A DNA stretch of 64,000 nt from Olivibacter oleidegradans. GTDB lineage: Bacteria > Bacteroidota > Bacteroidia > Sphingobacteriales > Sphingobacteriaceae. The notes under the pieces were generated by a model. The model did no database searches, was not told the DNA's origin, and saw only the letters and a program-made list of their open reading frames with translations. The translations under genes and the position numbers were made by a program. The stretch is from assembly GCF_042432805.1 (NCBI RefSeq), contig NZ_JBHLWO010000001.1, forward strand, positions 1,736,001-1,800,000, in the 5' to 3' direction. Position 1 is the first letter of the stretch; each line of letters starts with the position of its first letter. Below, one piece after another: positions 54,217 through 63,181 of this stretch.

Positions 54217-56496
54217 ATGAAAAATAAAGGTCTTTTGTTTTTATGTTGTTTCGCCTGCTTATTTGCGAAGGCCACAAACTTGCCTGATACATTATTTATC
54301 AGAAGAGATCACTATACTTTTTTTATCATACCCCAGGGCTTGCGCTATGGTATTTTATTAAACCGGCAGCACATTGAGGCTATATCGCCACACGCGCAAG
54401 CCGGAATCCGTTTTGCAAAAGGAGCGGAAAGACCTCCACTTCCTGCTAATGCGAAAGGAATATTAAAACAAGAGGAGAGCCTGTTGCAGTTGGCTGTTGA
54501 AAATGAGCAAAGCATGAAAGCGCGATTGAGTGTTTTCTTTGATACAAATTATGTAGCCTTAAAACTGCAACCGTTTATATCCAATCAAGTGGATAGCTTG
54601 TTTACGATCGATTTTTGTACCGCTGCTGCTAGCCCGGCCTATGGCTTAGGCGATCATGGAGGTTATGGAGACAACATGGCCATTCGTAATTTTATAGAGG
54701 ATGATTTTGGCAATCGGGACAATGGGCATCGCTTTATTTCTACGTTCTCTATTTTTCCACAAAATCAATTTGCGCAGGTTCTTTTCGAAAAGCGAACAAA
54801 ACGGGTAGCGATTAGCGATAGAGAAAACCGTTTAGGTGCTGTAGGTGTTAAGGAGGCTAAAATTTATTATCTTCTTGGTAGGCCGAGAACGATCTACAGT
54901 AGTTATAAGCAACTAAAAATTCAGGAGGGATACCCAGATATTAAACCAAAATACCGCTTTTTCGAATTGGGGTATGAAGCATTTGGCTCATTGGGATGGA
55001 ATACTTTTCAGCATTCGGTGCAAGAAGATTTGGATCATTATTTGAAAAATGGGTTTGGACCTAAATGGGCCGTGGTAGGTTCGGGGTTTTGGAAAGGAGA
55101 AAGAAAAAATCCAAGTGAAGGCAGTACAACAAGTTTTGGTATATGGGATGACCTGAAGGAAGGAGGGAGAAAGGATGGATTGCCTTCTCCGAGATACCCC
55201 GATGTGAAAGGCTTTAAAAAGTTTTTTGCTGAGCGGGGAATAGATTTATTAGTGGGATTGCGTATTAATTTTAAAGCTCCTCGGCAATATCAAGGTAACT
55301 TTTATGAGGCCAACGATGGGCCTTTCACCTTGCAGGGTTTGGATTCAAGCTATTTTGTGACGGATGCCGCGATGAATCCGGAGACCTATAAAGTCGTTTT
55401 TCCGCAGGGAAACGTGTTTTTGCTAAATGGTGGGAATAGACGAGCGATTGACTGGTACGTGAGGGGCACAGACAAATGGGGAGTGAAGGGATTTAAGGAA
55501 GATCTCATGTTATTGGACGGTGCCAAGTTAAATAATGACGCCAAGGTTGATGAGGTGAATCGGGCCTTGATTGATAAAGAATACTTACTAATGGCCAGAA
55601 ACGGAGCTTATGCTGTGCCTGGTGATATTTTACGTCTGGAGGATACCCAATATGGTCATGACCAGGATCGGCCCCTTATTAATGGATTGAATTATGCTGC
55701 AAGTGGTGTATCTGCTGTCTATCTAGATATTGTGGCGGGTAAATATTTAAAACTGCCGCTTACGAACGATCAAGAACTATATTTTGCCAGAAATGCAATG
55801 CTGGCAGCTGTAAGCCCGGTGATGGCGATGGGACTAGGTCCATGGAATATTACAAATACCCATTATAAGGATGCAGTCAAGAAAGCAGCGGATTGGCATA
55901 CCCAATATGCGCCTTATCTCTATAGTGCGGCAGTTAAAAGTTTTAAAGAAGGTTATCCGTATACGATGACACCGTTGCCAATTGCTTTTCCTACAGATAC
56001 AAATACGTATTATTTAGCGGGGAAGGAACACCGGCAATATGCTTGGATGTTGGGTGAATCCTTATTGGCTACTCCAGTGTACGGAAATGATTATGCCACC
56101 GCTACTTCTCGGGATGTCTACTTGCCGGCAGGGAGGTGGATAGATTTTGAAAAAGGGACCGTTTTTAATGGGCCTTGTACATTGCGGGAATATGAATTCC
56201 CTACCGACAAGTTACCTTTATTTGTAGGTGGGGACGGGATTTTAGTAAGGAAACAAGGCGATGCGTTTTACGCAGATATATATCCGGTATCAGAAAGAGC
56301 ATTTTTGTATGATTTCTATTTTCCGGATGGCAGCGGAAAATCTACTGTTAATAAAAGAGGAAAAGGCATCATCAAGGAAAATGTGAGGGTGAAAGATCTG
56401 GCGACGAATAAAGAGGTTGAACTGGAAGCAAAGCATAAAAACTTAGCTTGGTCCTTTAGGCTGTTGCCAGGACATCGATATGAAATTTACGAATGA
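54217..56496 (+). CDS. Glycoside hydrolase family 31-like enzyme (alpha-glucosidase/alpha-xylosidase type)
   Basis: 759 aa with a signal peptide (about 1-19). The N-terminal beta-sandwich (about 22-225) precedes the TIM barrel: YGLGDHGGYGDNM, PKYRFFELGYEAFGSLGWNT, a GLRINFKAP segment and the predicted nucleophile D429 in VKGFKEDLM. The general acid region is RLEDTQYGHDQDRP (about 473-486), with D476, D482 and D484 as candidates. The C-terminal domains include LYSAAVKSFKEGYPY and RDVYLPAGRWIDFEKG, typical of GH31. It should cleave a terminal alpha-linked residue. It begins 51 bases after the esterase gene. Confidence 0.88.
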   Translation: MKNKGLLFLCCFACLFAKATNLPDTLFIRRDHYTFFIIPQGLRYGILLNRQHIEAISPHAQAGIRFAKGAERPPLPANAKGILKQEESLLQLAVENEQSMKARLSVFFDTNYVALKLQPFISNQVDSLFTIDFCTAAASPAYGLGDHGGYGDNMAIRNFIEDDFGNRDNGHRFISTFSIFPQNQFAQVLFEKRTKRVAISDRENRLGAVGVKEAKIYYLLGRPRTIYSSYKQLKIQEGYPDIKPKYRFFELGYEAFGSLGWNTFQHSVQEDLDHYLKNGFGPKWAVVGSGFWKGERKNPSEGSTTSFGIWDDLKEGGRKDGLPSPRYPDVKGFKKFFAERGIDLLVGLRINFKAPRQYQGNFYEANDGPFTLQGLDSSYFVTDAAMNPETYKVVFPQGNVFLLNGGNRRAIDWYVRGTDKWGVKGFKEDLMLLDGAKLNNDAKVDEVNRALIDKEYLLMARNGAYAVPGDILRLEDTQYGHDQDRPLINGLNYAASGVSAVYLDIVAGKYLKLPLTNDQELYFARNAMLAAVSPVMAMGLGPWNITNTHYKDAVKKAADWHTQYAPYLYSAAVKSFKEGYPYTMTPLPIAFPTDTNTYYLAGKEHRQYAWMLGESLLATPVYGNDYATATSRDVYLPAGRWIDFEKGTVFNGPCTLREYEFPTDKLPLFVGGDGILVRKQGDAFYADIYPVSERAFLYDFYFPDGSGKSTVNKRGKGIIKENVRVKDLATNKEVELEAKHKNLAWSFRLLPGHRYEIYE

Positions 56497-56520
56497 AGTT
56501 TCCACGGCAATAATAGGAAA

Positions 56521-56629
56521 ATGTTTAAAAAAGGATTGGTGAGCTTATAACCATTTAGGGATGCGATTGAAACAAATAATAAGAAACGAAGCTACCGACA
56601 AAATAAAATTACATATCAATAAATATTAA
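56521..56629 (+). other. Linker between GH31 and FAD oxidoreductase genes with mini frames
   Basis: A 9-codon frame (ATG 56521 to TAA 56550) and a 22-codon frame (ATG 56561 to TAA 56629, MRLKQIIRNEATDKIK...) fill the gap; the second ends 3 bases before the ATG of the next gene. A further short frame starts at the ATGA overlapping the GH31 stop. They may be translation-coupling relays or chance. Confidence 0.35.
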
Positions 56630-56632
56630 CAG

Positions 56633-58927
56633 ATGAAGTTTAAAGAAGAATTCGTAGCAGCAGGAAGGAATAAGTATGTAGAAGTACTAAAGGCTGATCT
56701 TGTTATAACCGGTGGTGGATTGTCCGGTGTTTGTGCAGCTATTACGGCGGCGCGCAAAGGCTCCAAGGTGGTGCTTGTACAAGATCGCCCCGTACTTGGT
56801 GGTAATGCCTCCAGTGAGATCCGGTTGTGGATATTAGGGGCTACTTCTCATATGGGTAACAACAACCGATGGAGCCGAGAGGGAGGGGTGGTTGATGAAT
56901 TATTGGTGGAAAATACTTACCGCAATCCGGAAGGAAATCCTGTTATTTTGGATATGATTCTTTTAGACAAGGTGGCTCAAGAACCCAATATTACCCTATT
57001 GCTGAATACGATGGTATATGAGGTCGAGAAAGATGGGCCCGATCATATTTCGGCACTGAAAGCATTTTGTAGTCAGAATTCCATTGAATATCAGCTTCAG
57101 GCACCGTTGTTTTGTGACGCTTCCGGAGACGGTATTGTTGGCTTTTTAGCGGGCGCAGCCTTCAGAATGGGGGCCGAAAGCAAAGAAGAGTTTGGTGAAC
57201 TGATGGCTCCGGGAGCTGTATACGGAGAATTACTTGGTCATAGCCTATATTTTTATAGTAAAGATGTTGGTAAGCCGGTTAAATTTATACCGCCTTCATT
57301 TGCAATGGATGTAACGAAAGAAATTCCCCGATTTAGGAATTTTAATGCCAAAGAATTTGGATGTAAATTGTGGTGGGTAGAGCATGGGGGCAGAATGGAT
57401 ACGGTGCATGATAGCGAGAAAATAAAATGGGATTTGTGGAAGATTGTCTATGGTGTGTGGGATTATATCAAGAATTCGGGAAATTTTCCGGAAGCTGATA
57501 CGATGACCTTGGAATGGGTAGGTGCAATTCCGGGGAAAAGAGAAAGTAGAAGGTTTGAAGGGGATTACATGTTGACACAACAGGACTTAGTGGAGCAAAG
57601 AAAACATGAGGACGCCGTGGCTTATGGCGGATGGTCTATTGATCTACATCCTGCGGACGGCGTGTTCGGTGAAAATAATGCTTGTGACCAGTGGCATAGC
57701 AAAGGAGTTTTTCAAATTCCTTATCGCTGCCTTTATAGTCGTAATATTAAGAATTTATTTCTGGCGGGACGAATTATCAGCGTAAGCCATGTGGCTTTTG
57801 GAGCGACTAGAGTGATGGCTACAAGTGCCTACGTTGGGGAAGCGGTGGGGATGGCAGCTGTTTTATGCAGACAGTTCGAATTAAATCCGGCGGCACTCTT
57901 ACAGGAAAAAAAAATAGACACACTACAACGGGAATTAATAAAGATAGGTCATTATATACCGCATATAAAGCAGGCTGATCCCTTAGATTTGATGCAGCAA
58001 GCGTCTATAAATGCTTCTTCTGTGTGGGAGTTTAATGGATTTGATGCCATAGATGTTCAGTGGAAGCCCTTATTTATTGCTGCTGCCCAATTGTTGCCTA
58101 TACCCAGTGGTAGGTGCCCGTCGTTTAAAATAACCGTCAAGGCTACTCGTAATACTACATTAGTGGTGGAGTTGCGAAAAAGCAGCAGAATAGGGAATTT
58201 TACGCCGGATATGCTGCTGACTAGTCAAACGTTCGACTTGAACGAGGGAGAGCAACTATTGGAATTAACCTTTGACCTGACGCTGGTTGATCCTACATAC
58301 GTGTTCCTTGTGTTTAAAGATAATCCGAATATTTTACTTCCTTATACGGAACAGCGGGCTACGGGATTGGTTGCTGTTTTTAATGGGGTAAATAAAGCCG
58401 TGTCAAATTATGGAAAGCAAATCCCGCCTTTAAATATGGGCGTTGACACATTCGAATTTTGGTGTCCGGCGCGGAGGCCGGAAGGGCAAAATATATTGTT
58501 AAGCGTCTCTAAAGGATTGCATATTTTCGATCCTAGGTTTCTTATAAATGGTGTAGATAGACCAACTGTTAGAAGCAATGCCTGGGTTGCGGATCCGACA
58601 GATCCCAATCCATCCATCGAGATTGTTTGGAATAAAAAACAAAGGATAAGTAAGCTGGTCCTTTTCTTTGATACGGATTTTGATCATCCAATGGAATCGG
58701 TACTAATGACCCACCCGGAACGCGTGATGCCTTTTTGTGTGAGAGCGTATAAGATTCTAGACGATAAGGGAAATACTATATATGAAAAACAAGATAATTT
58801 TCAAACGATCAATGCTATATTATTCGATGGTTCCGTGGAAACAGAAAAATTGATTGTTAGCATGGCACATCCTTCGAATAACGTTCCGGCAGCCTTATTT
58901 GGAATACGCTGTTATGCTCAAAGATAA
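56633..58927 (+). CDS. FAD-dependent oxidoreductase (FAD_oxidored family)
   Basis: 764 aa, no signal peptide. The Rossmann dinucleotide-binding motif ITGGGLSGVCAAITAARKGS lies at about 22-42, followed by VQDRPVLGGNASSEIRLWIL, the pattern of the FAD_oxidored family. FCDASGDGIVGFLAG and the region FLAGRIISVSHVAFGATRVM also match. The C-terminal third (about 480-764) is beta-rich. Its absence of an export signal points to the cytosol, where it may oxidise a sugar or sugar derivative produced by the PUL. The substrate is unknown; related PUL genes are often mis-labelled xanthan lyase. Confidence 0.85.
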   Translation: MKFKEEFVAAGRNKYVEVLKADLVITGGGLSGVCAAITAARKGSKVVLVQDRPVLGGNASSEIRLWILGATSHMGNNNRWSREGGVVDELLVENTYRNPEGNPVILDMILLDKVAQEPNITLLLNTMVYEVEKDGPDHISALKAFCSQNSIEYQLQAPLFCDASGDGIVGFLAGAAFRMGAESKEEFGELMAPGAVYGELLGHSLYFYSKDVGKPVKFIPPSFAMDVTKEIPRFRNFNAKEFGCKLWWVEHGGRMDTVHDSEKIKWDLWKIVYGVWDYIKNSGNFPEADTMTLEWVGAIPGKRESRRFEGDYMLTQQDLVEQRKHEDAVAYGGWSIDLHPADGVFGENNACDQWHSKGVFQIPYRCLYSRNIKNLFLAGRIISVSHVAFGATRVMATSAYVGEAVGMAAVLCRQFELNPAALLQEKKIDTLQRELIKIGHYIPHIKQADPLDLMQQASINASSVWEFNGFDAIDVQWKPLFIAAAQLLPIPSGRCPSFKITVKATRNTTLVVELRKSSRIGNFTPDMLLTSQTFDLNEGEQLLELTFDLTLVDPTYVFLVFKDNPNILLPYTEQRATGLVAVFNGVNKAVSNYGKQIPPLNMGVDTFEFWCPARRPEGQNILLSVSKGLHIFDPRFLINGVDRPTVRSNAWVADPTDPNPSIEIVWNKKQRISKLVLFFDTDFDHPMESVLMTHPERVMPFCVRAYKILDDKGNTIYEKQDNFQTINAILFDGSVETEKLIVSMAHPSNNVPAALFGIRCYAQR

Positions 58928-58955
58928 TTGTATTTAACAAATAAAGACCTAGATT

Positions 58956-60602
58956 GTGATGAATAACATCGATTATGTAGTAATGGCTGTATTTGCCCTT
59001 CTGATTTTATGTATTGGAATGGTGTTTACTTATTCAGGAAGTAAAAATACATCGACTTTTTTTGAAGCTGGGGGGCAAACACCGTGGTGGATTAATGGCC
59101 TCTCCTTATTTATTAGCTACTTTTCGGCTGGTACTTTTGTTGTATGGGGATCAATTGCTTATCAAGGAGGCTTCGTGGCTAATGGTATACAGTTAACCAT
59201 GATGCTAGGTGGGTTGATAACAGCAATTTTTATTGCTCATCGATGGAAGAAAACAGGTGCGCTTACTGCCGCAGAATACATCGGTGTCCGTTTCGGGGTA
59301 AAGACGCAACAATTTTATACTACTTTAACGTTATTGTATAGCTTGTTTTCTGTGGCGGCTGTGTTATACCCAGTTGGGAAGATGGTAAATGTTGCTTCGG
59401 GGATTTCTATTGAAGCCAGCGTGCTTATTATTGGAGGTATTATTATTTTATACACAGCTGCGGGAGGACTTTGGGCCGTTTTGGTAACAGATGTGGTGCA
59501 ATTTGTAGTTTTATCTGCCGCGGTATTAATTGTAATTCCACTGGCGCTAAAGGATGCAGGGGGTATCCAGACATTTGCCTCCAATGCTCCGGACCATTTT
59601 TTTGACTTTTTTAACAGTGAGTACAGTATAGGATTCTTTTTTGCTTTTCTTTTATATCAAACTATTTATATAGGAGGAAACTGGCCCTATGTGCAACGTT
59701 ATACCAGTGTTTCCAATGAGAAGAATGCGCGTAAGGTGGCGTTTTTATTTACAGGGTTATATTTGATCTGTCCGTTTATTTGGATGTTACCTCCCATGCT
59801 TTACCGTGTGATTAATCCCAATTTACAGGGCATAGAAGCGGAAGGAGCTTATATGATGATGGCACAAAAAGTGTTGCCTGCAGGCTTAGTGGGCTTGGTG
59901 CTTTCAGGAATGATTTCGGCTACGGCAAGCAAAGCAAACACTACACTGAATTTAGTTGCAGTGGTTTTTGCGAATGATGTTTATAAAAAAATTTTTTTTC
60001 CGAAGGCTTCTGACAAAACCTTAGTATGGGTTGCAAGAGTCTTCACTGTGCTTTTTGGATTGCTGACAATGGTTATTGCTATTCTGATACCTAAAGTTGG
60101 CGGAATTGTTGAAATGGTATTGAGCACGGCGGCAATAGCGGGCGGTTCACTCTTCGCTCCCTTGATTTGGTCATTATTTTCTAAGAAACAGACCGCAAAA
60201 TCGATTGTTTTTGCATCTATTGTCAGCTTAGTGGTAAGCATATGGATGAAAATAGGCGCACCATTTATTATGGGTATAAGGTTAGATCGCTTTCTGGAAA
60301 CTTGCCTCGGAGTAGGTTTGCCCTTAGCTATTTTAGCACTATTTGAATTGATCAACCGAAAGCAACATTATGCGGCGTTTTCAAAAAAAGAGGAATCCAT
60401 ACATGAGTATAACGAGCGACAAGATTCTGTGAAGCAAAATATATTCGGTATAAAAGTTATTGCTTTTTCGATAACACTTGTTGGTTTTGGAATCGCTTTA
60501 TTGGGAATAGGAGCTGATGATGGTTTAGTAGCAGTGATTGTTGGTGCCGGAATTATGTTAGGAGGTGGTGCCATTTGGAAATCCATTTTAAGTGCTCAAT
60601 GA
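58956..60602 (+). CDS. Sodium:solute symporter (SSS family)
   Basis: 548 aa with about 13 hydrophobic helices; visible are YVVMAVFALLILCIGMVFTY, FFEAGGQTPWWINGLSLFIS, and YTSVSNEKNARKVAFLFTGL. The SSS signature region is ANTTLNLVAVVFANDVYKKI. It should couple sodium import to uptake of a monosaccharide or small uronate-like solute into the cytosol. It ends the plus-strand PUL and lies 28 bases after the FAD oxidoreductase gene, so the imported product may be that enzyme's substrate. It faces the convergent helicase gene 42 bases away. Confidence 0.95.
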   Translation: MMNNIDYVVMAVFALLILCIGMVFTYSGSKNTSTFFEAGGQTPWWINGLSLFISYFSAGTFVVWGSIAYQGGFVANGIQLTMMLGGLITAIFIAHRWKKTGALTAAEYIGVRFGVKTQQFYTTLTLLYSLFSVAAVLYPVGKMVNVASGISIEASVLIIGGIIILYTAAGGLWAVLVTDVVQFVVLSAAVLIVIPLALKDAGGIQTFASNAPDHFFDFFNSEYSIGFFFAFLLYQTIYIGGNWPYVQRYTSVSNEKNARKVAFLFTGLYLICPFIWMLPPMLYRVINPNLQGIEAEGAYMMMAQKVLPAGLVGLVLSGMISATASKANTTLNLVAVVFANDVYKKIFFPKASDKTLVWVARVFTVLFGLLTMVIAILIPKVGGIVEMVLSTAAIAGGSLFAPLIWSLFSKKQTAKSIVFASIVSLVVSIWMKIGAPFIMGIRLDRFLETCLGVGLPLAILALFELINRKQHYAAFSKKEESIHEYNERQDSVKQNIFGIKVIAFSITLVGFGIALLGIGADDGLVAVIVGAGIMLGGGAIWKSILSAQ

Positions 60603-60644
60603 AATTTTATGCAAATTACCATGGTAGAAAATAGATAGCTAAAC

Positions 60645-63146
60645 TCAAGGGTACATTCGCTTATTGACGCCTCGCGCGGCCGGCGCATCTATTGGATTTT
60701 CAGGCCAGGCATGTTTGGGGTATCTTCTTTTAAGCTCTTTTCGGACTTCAAAGTAAGCATTGCTCCAGAAGCTTTTTAAATCCGCAGTTATTTGAACAAG
60801 TTTAAAACCGGGAGAAAGCAGATGAAGGGATACGGGCGTTTTTCCGTCATTGATGGTAGGCGTTTCGAGTAGACCAAAAACTTCTTGCAAACGCACTGCC
60901 AAGATTGGCGACTCGCCATTTGGTAAATAGCGAAGCCTAATCTGAGATCCACTGGGCACTGTAAGCTTGGTTGGTGCCAGTTTTTCCAGCTTTCTTTGCA
61001 GCTCAAAGGGAAGCCAATGGACCAATATCGAAATTAGGTCCAACTTTTTCAAATCCTCTGCTTTTCGGCACTTAGTAAGATAGGGCGCTAGCCATTCTTC
61101 TACGCAATTAAGCAAGCTATCGGTATCAGCTTTAGGCCAATATGCTTTCTGATCCCAGAATTTCAAGCTCATTACGCGATTCTGCCATTGTTCAACCTCC
61201 GTCGTATAGTTAAGTAAATGTAGCCCTTCTTTCTTTATTACCTTTAAAAGCACTTCGGTAACCAGATCGGGGGGGATTTGCTGTAATGGCCTTGTCTGAA
61301 CGATTAGGTTGTCGATTTTCCATTCTTCTCTTGCAAGAAAAGCCCCGTTATTTGAATCCCACTGAATGTTTGTATCGTGTGTTGTCAAAGGAAAAACATC
61401 TTCTTTCTTTAGTGGAGCGGCAAGAAATACCTTGCCCTCTCCTCCTCGAAAATCAATATGGGCTATGACCAAAAAGTCTTCGTTACATAAGCTATCACTT
61501 AGAAGGAGTGTTGCCTTCCGTCCATTGGCCATGAAGAAGCGGTTGCTGCCCTGCTCTATCTTGCGGGCAATGCGATCGGGATAAGCATAGGCCACAAGGC
61601 ATCCACTAACGTAAGGATCGGGATCGTCATTGTTCTCTTCAATACCAAATAGCTTTCTATAATAGGCGGCAATCTTAATCACTTTGGAGAAAGACTGATG
61701 ATACATACGGTTTTTTCTCGCTCTTCTTAATGCTTCAATTCGCAAATTTAAATCGGTTTCAATCGTATTACTTAGGGGATCGCGTTCTTCCAAAAGGGCA
61801 GCAATATCTGTTGCTAAGTGCAAATGTAATTTTTCGGATGCTGCTGCGGATAGCATATGCGCTAACCTGGGATGGCATGGTAAACGATGTATCATTTTGC
61901 CATGAGCGCTTATCTTTCCATCCATGATGGCCTCGATACGAGTTAAGATCTTTTGTGCTTGCAGAAATCGTTCGAGCGGCGGTGGTGTTAACCATTTTAA
62001 CTGGTCCACAGATGAAATCCCCCACTTGAACAGTTCTAAGGTTAAAGGCATCAAATCCGCATCGATAATTTCCGGATTGCGATAGGTTTTCATTTTAGCC
62101 TCTTGTGTTTTAGACCACATGCGATAACAAGTTCCAGGGCCAAGTCTACCGGCCCTACCACTTCGCTGGATTGCTGAGTCGAGGCTAATACTAACCGTTT
62201 GTAAGCTTGACAAATTAGTTTTAGCGTCGAATATTGCTTGGCGCGTAAAGCCACTATCAATGACGACGCGAACGCCTTCGATCGTGAGGCTGGTCTCGGC
62301 AATGGAGGTTGCCAGGATGACTTTCCGACCACCTTTTTCATCGGGGAGGATGGCTCTTTGTTGTGCTGCTATTGAGAGCTGCCCATATAAGCAATGGATA
62401 ATTGCAGTTGTCTTTTTTATTTTCAAGAGATCTTTACATCGGTTAATCGCCGCCTGTCCAGGAAGAAAGACAAGTATGTCTCCGATGGTTTCATGAAGTG
62501 CTCGCAATATAGTTTGAACACATAAAGACGGAAGACTTTCCAAGTTTTGCTCTCCTGTATAGATAATATCTATCGGATGTGTTCTCGAAGGACATTCAAT
62601 AGTTGGAGCTTTTAATAACTGTGCCAGGTTAGGTAAATCGAGCGTTGCCGACATTACCAGTAATCGCAAATCGGGGCGTAAGATTTCTTGCGTTTCCAGA
62701 CAGAGTGTTAACGCAGTATCGGCATGAATACTTCTTTCGTGAAATTCATCAAAAATAATTAAACCAAATGCTTCGAGGGCATTATCATCTTGTATCATGC
62801 GCGTCAAAATACCTTCGGTTACCACTTCTATCCGTGTGCTATTGCTTACTTTATGTTCAAATCGAATCCGATAACCTATGGTTTTTCCTATATCTTCATC
62901 TAATAGAGATGCCATTCTCCCTGCGATCGCGATTGCAGCTAAACGACGGGGTTCCAGTAATAGAATTTTTTTGCCTTTGAGCCATGGTTCATCCAATAAA
63001 CGCAAAGGAAGCAAGGTGCTTTTTCCTGCCCCCGGAGAAGCGCTAACCAATAAATTGGGGTGTTTTTTTAATGAATCCTGAACTTTTGAAAGGATTTGCT
63101 GAATGGGTAGTTGTGGCTCCTCTAAAATAGATAACATGGAGGTCAA
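60645..63146 (-). CDS. hrpB: ATP-dependent helicase HrpB
   Basis: 833 aa, DEAH-type. Walker A GAGKST at residues 39-44, Walker B/DEFH box FDEFHERS (about 132-139), motif III SATL, helicase C motifs ETSLTIEGVRVVIDSGFTR and IQRSGRAGRLGPGTCYRMW. The C-terminal HA2/OB region and HrpB-specific domain (ending NPIDAPAARGVNKR) identify HrpB rather than HrpA. It unwinds or remodels RNA in the cytosol. No role in the adjacent PUL is implied. Confidence 0.96.
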   Translation of the reverse strand: MTSMLSILEEPQLPIQQILSKVQDSLKKHPNLLVSASPGAGKSTLLPLRLLDEPWLKGKKILLLEPRRLAAIAIAGRMASLLDEDIGKTIGYRIRFEHKVSNSTRIEVVTEGILTRMIQDDNALEAFGLIIFDEFHERSIHADTALTLCLETQEILRPDLRLLVMSATLDLPNLAQLLKAPTIECPSRTHPIDIIYTGEQNLESLPSLCVQTILRALHETIGDILVFLPGQAAINRCKDLLKIKKTTAIIHCLYGQLSIAAQQRAILPDEKGGRKVILATSIAETSLTIEGVRVVIDSGFTRQAIFDAKTNLSSLQTVSISLDSAIQRSGRAGRLGPGTCYRMWSKTQEAKMKTYRNPEIIDADLMPLTLELFKWGISSVDQLKWLTPPPLERFLQAQKILTRIEAIMDGKISAHGKMIHRLPCHPRLAHMLSAAASEKLHLHLATDIAALLEERDPLSNTIETDLNLRIEALRRARKNRMYHQSFSKVIKIAAYYRKLFGIEENNDDPDPYVSGCLVAYAYPDRIARKIEQGSNRFFMANGRKATLLLSDSLCNEDFLVIAHIDFRGGEGKVFLAAPLKKEDVFPLTTHDTNIQWDSNNGAFLAREEWKIDNLIVQTRPLQQIPPDLVTEVLLKVIKKEGLHLLNYTTEVEQWQNRVMSLKFWDQKAYWPKADTDSLLNCVEEWLAPYLTKCRKAEDLKKLDLISILVHWLPFELQRKLEKLAPTKLTVPSGSQIRLRYLPNGESPILAVRLQEVFGLLETPTINDGKTPVSLHLLSPGFKLVQITADLKSFWSNAYFEVRKELKRRYPKHAWPENPIDAPAARGVNKRMYP

Positions 63147-63181
63147 ACTTACGGAATAGATTCGGAATGATCAATGCTATC

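Noticed and set aside
60618..60627. Palindrome TACCATGGTA between the symporter and helicase genes
   Set aside because: A ten-base palindrome in a 42-base convergent gap has no loop or T-tract and is too short to call a terminator.
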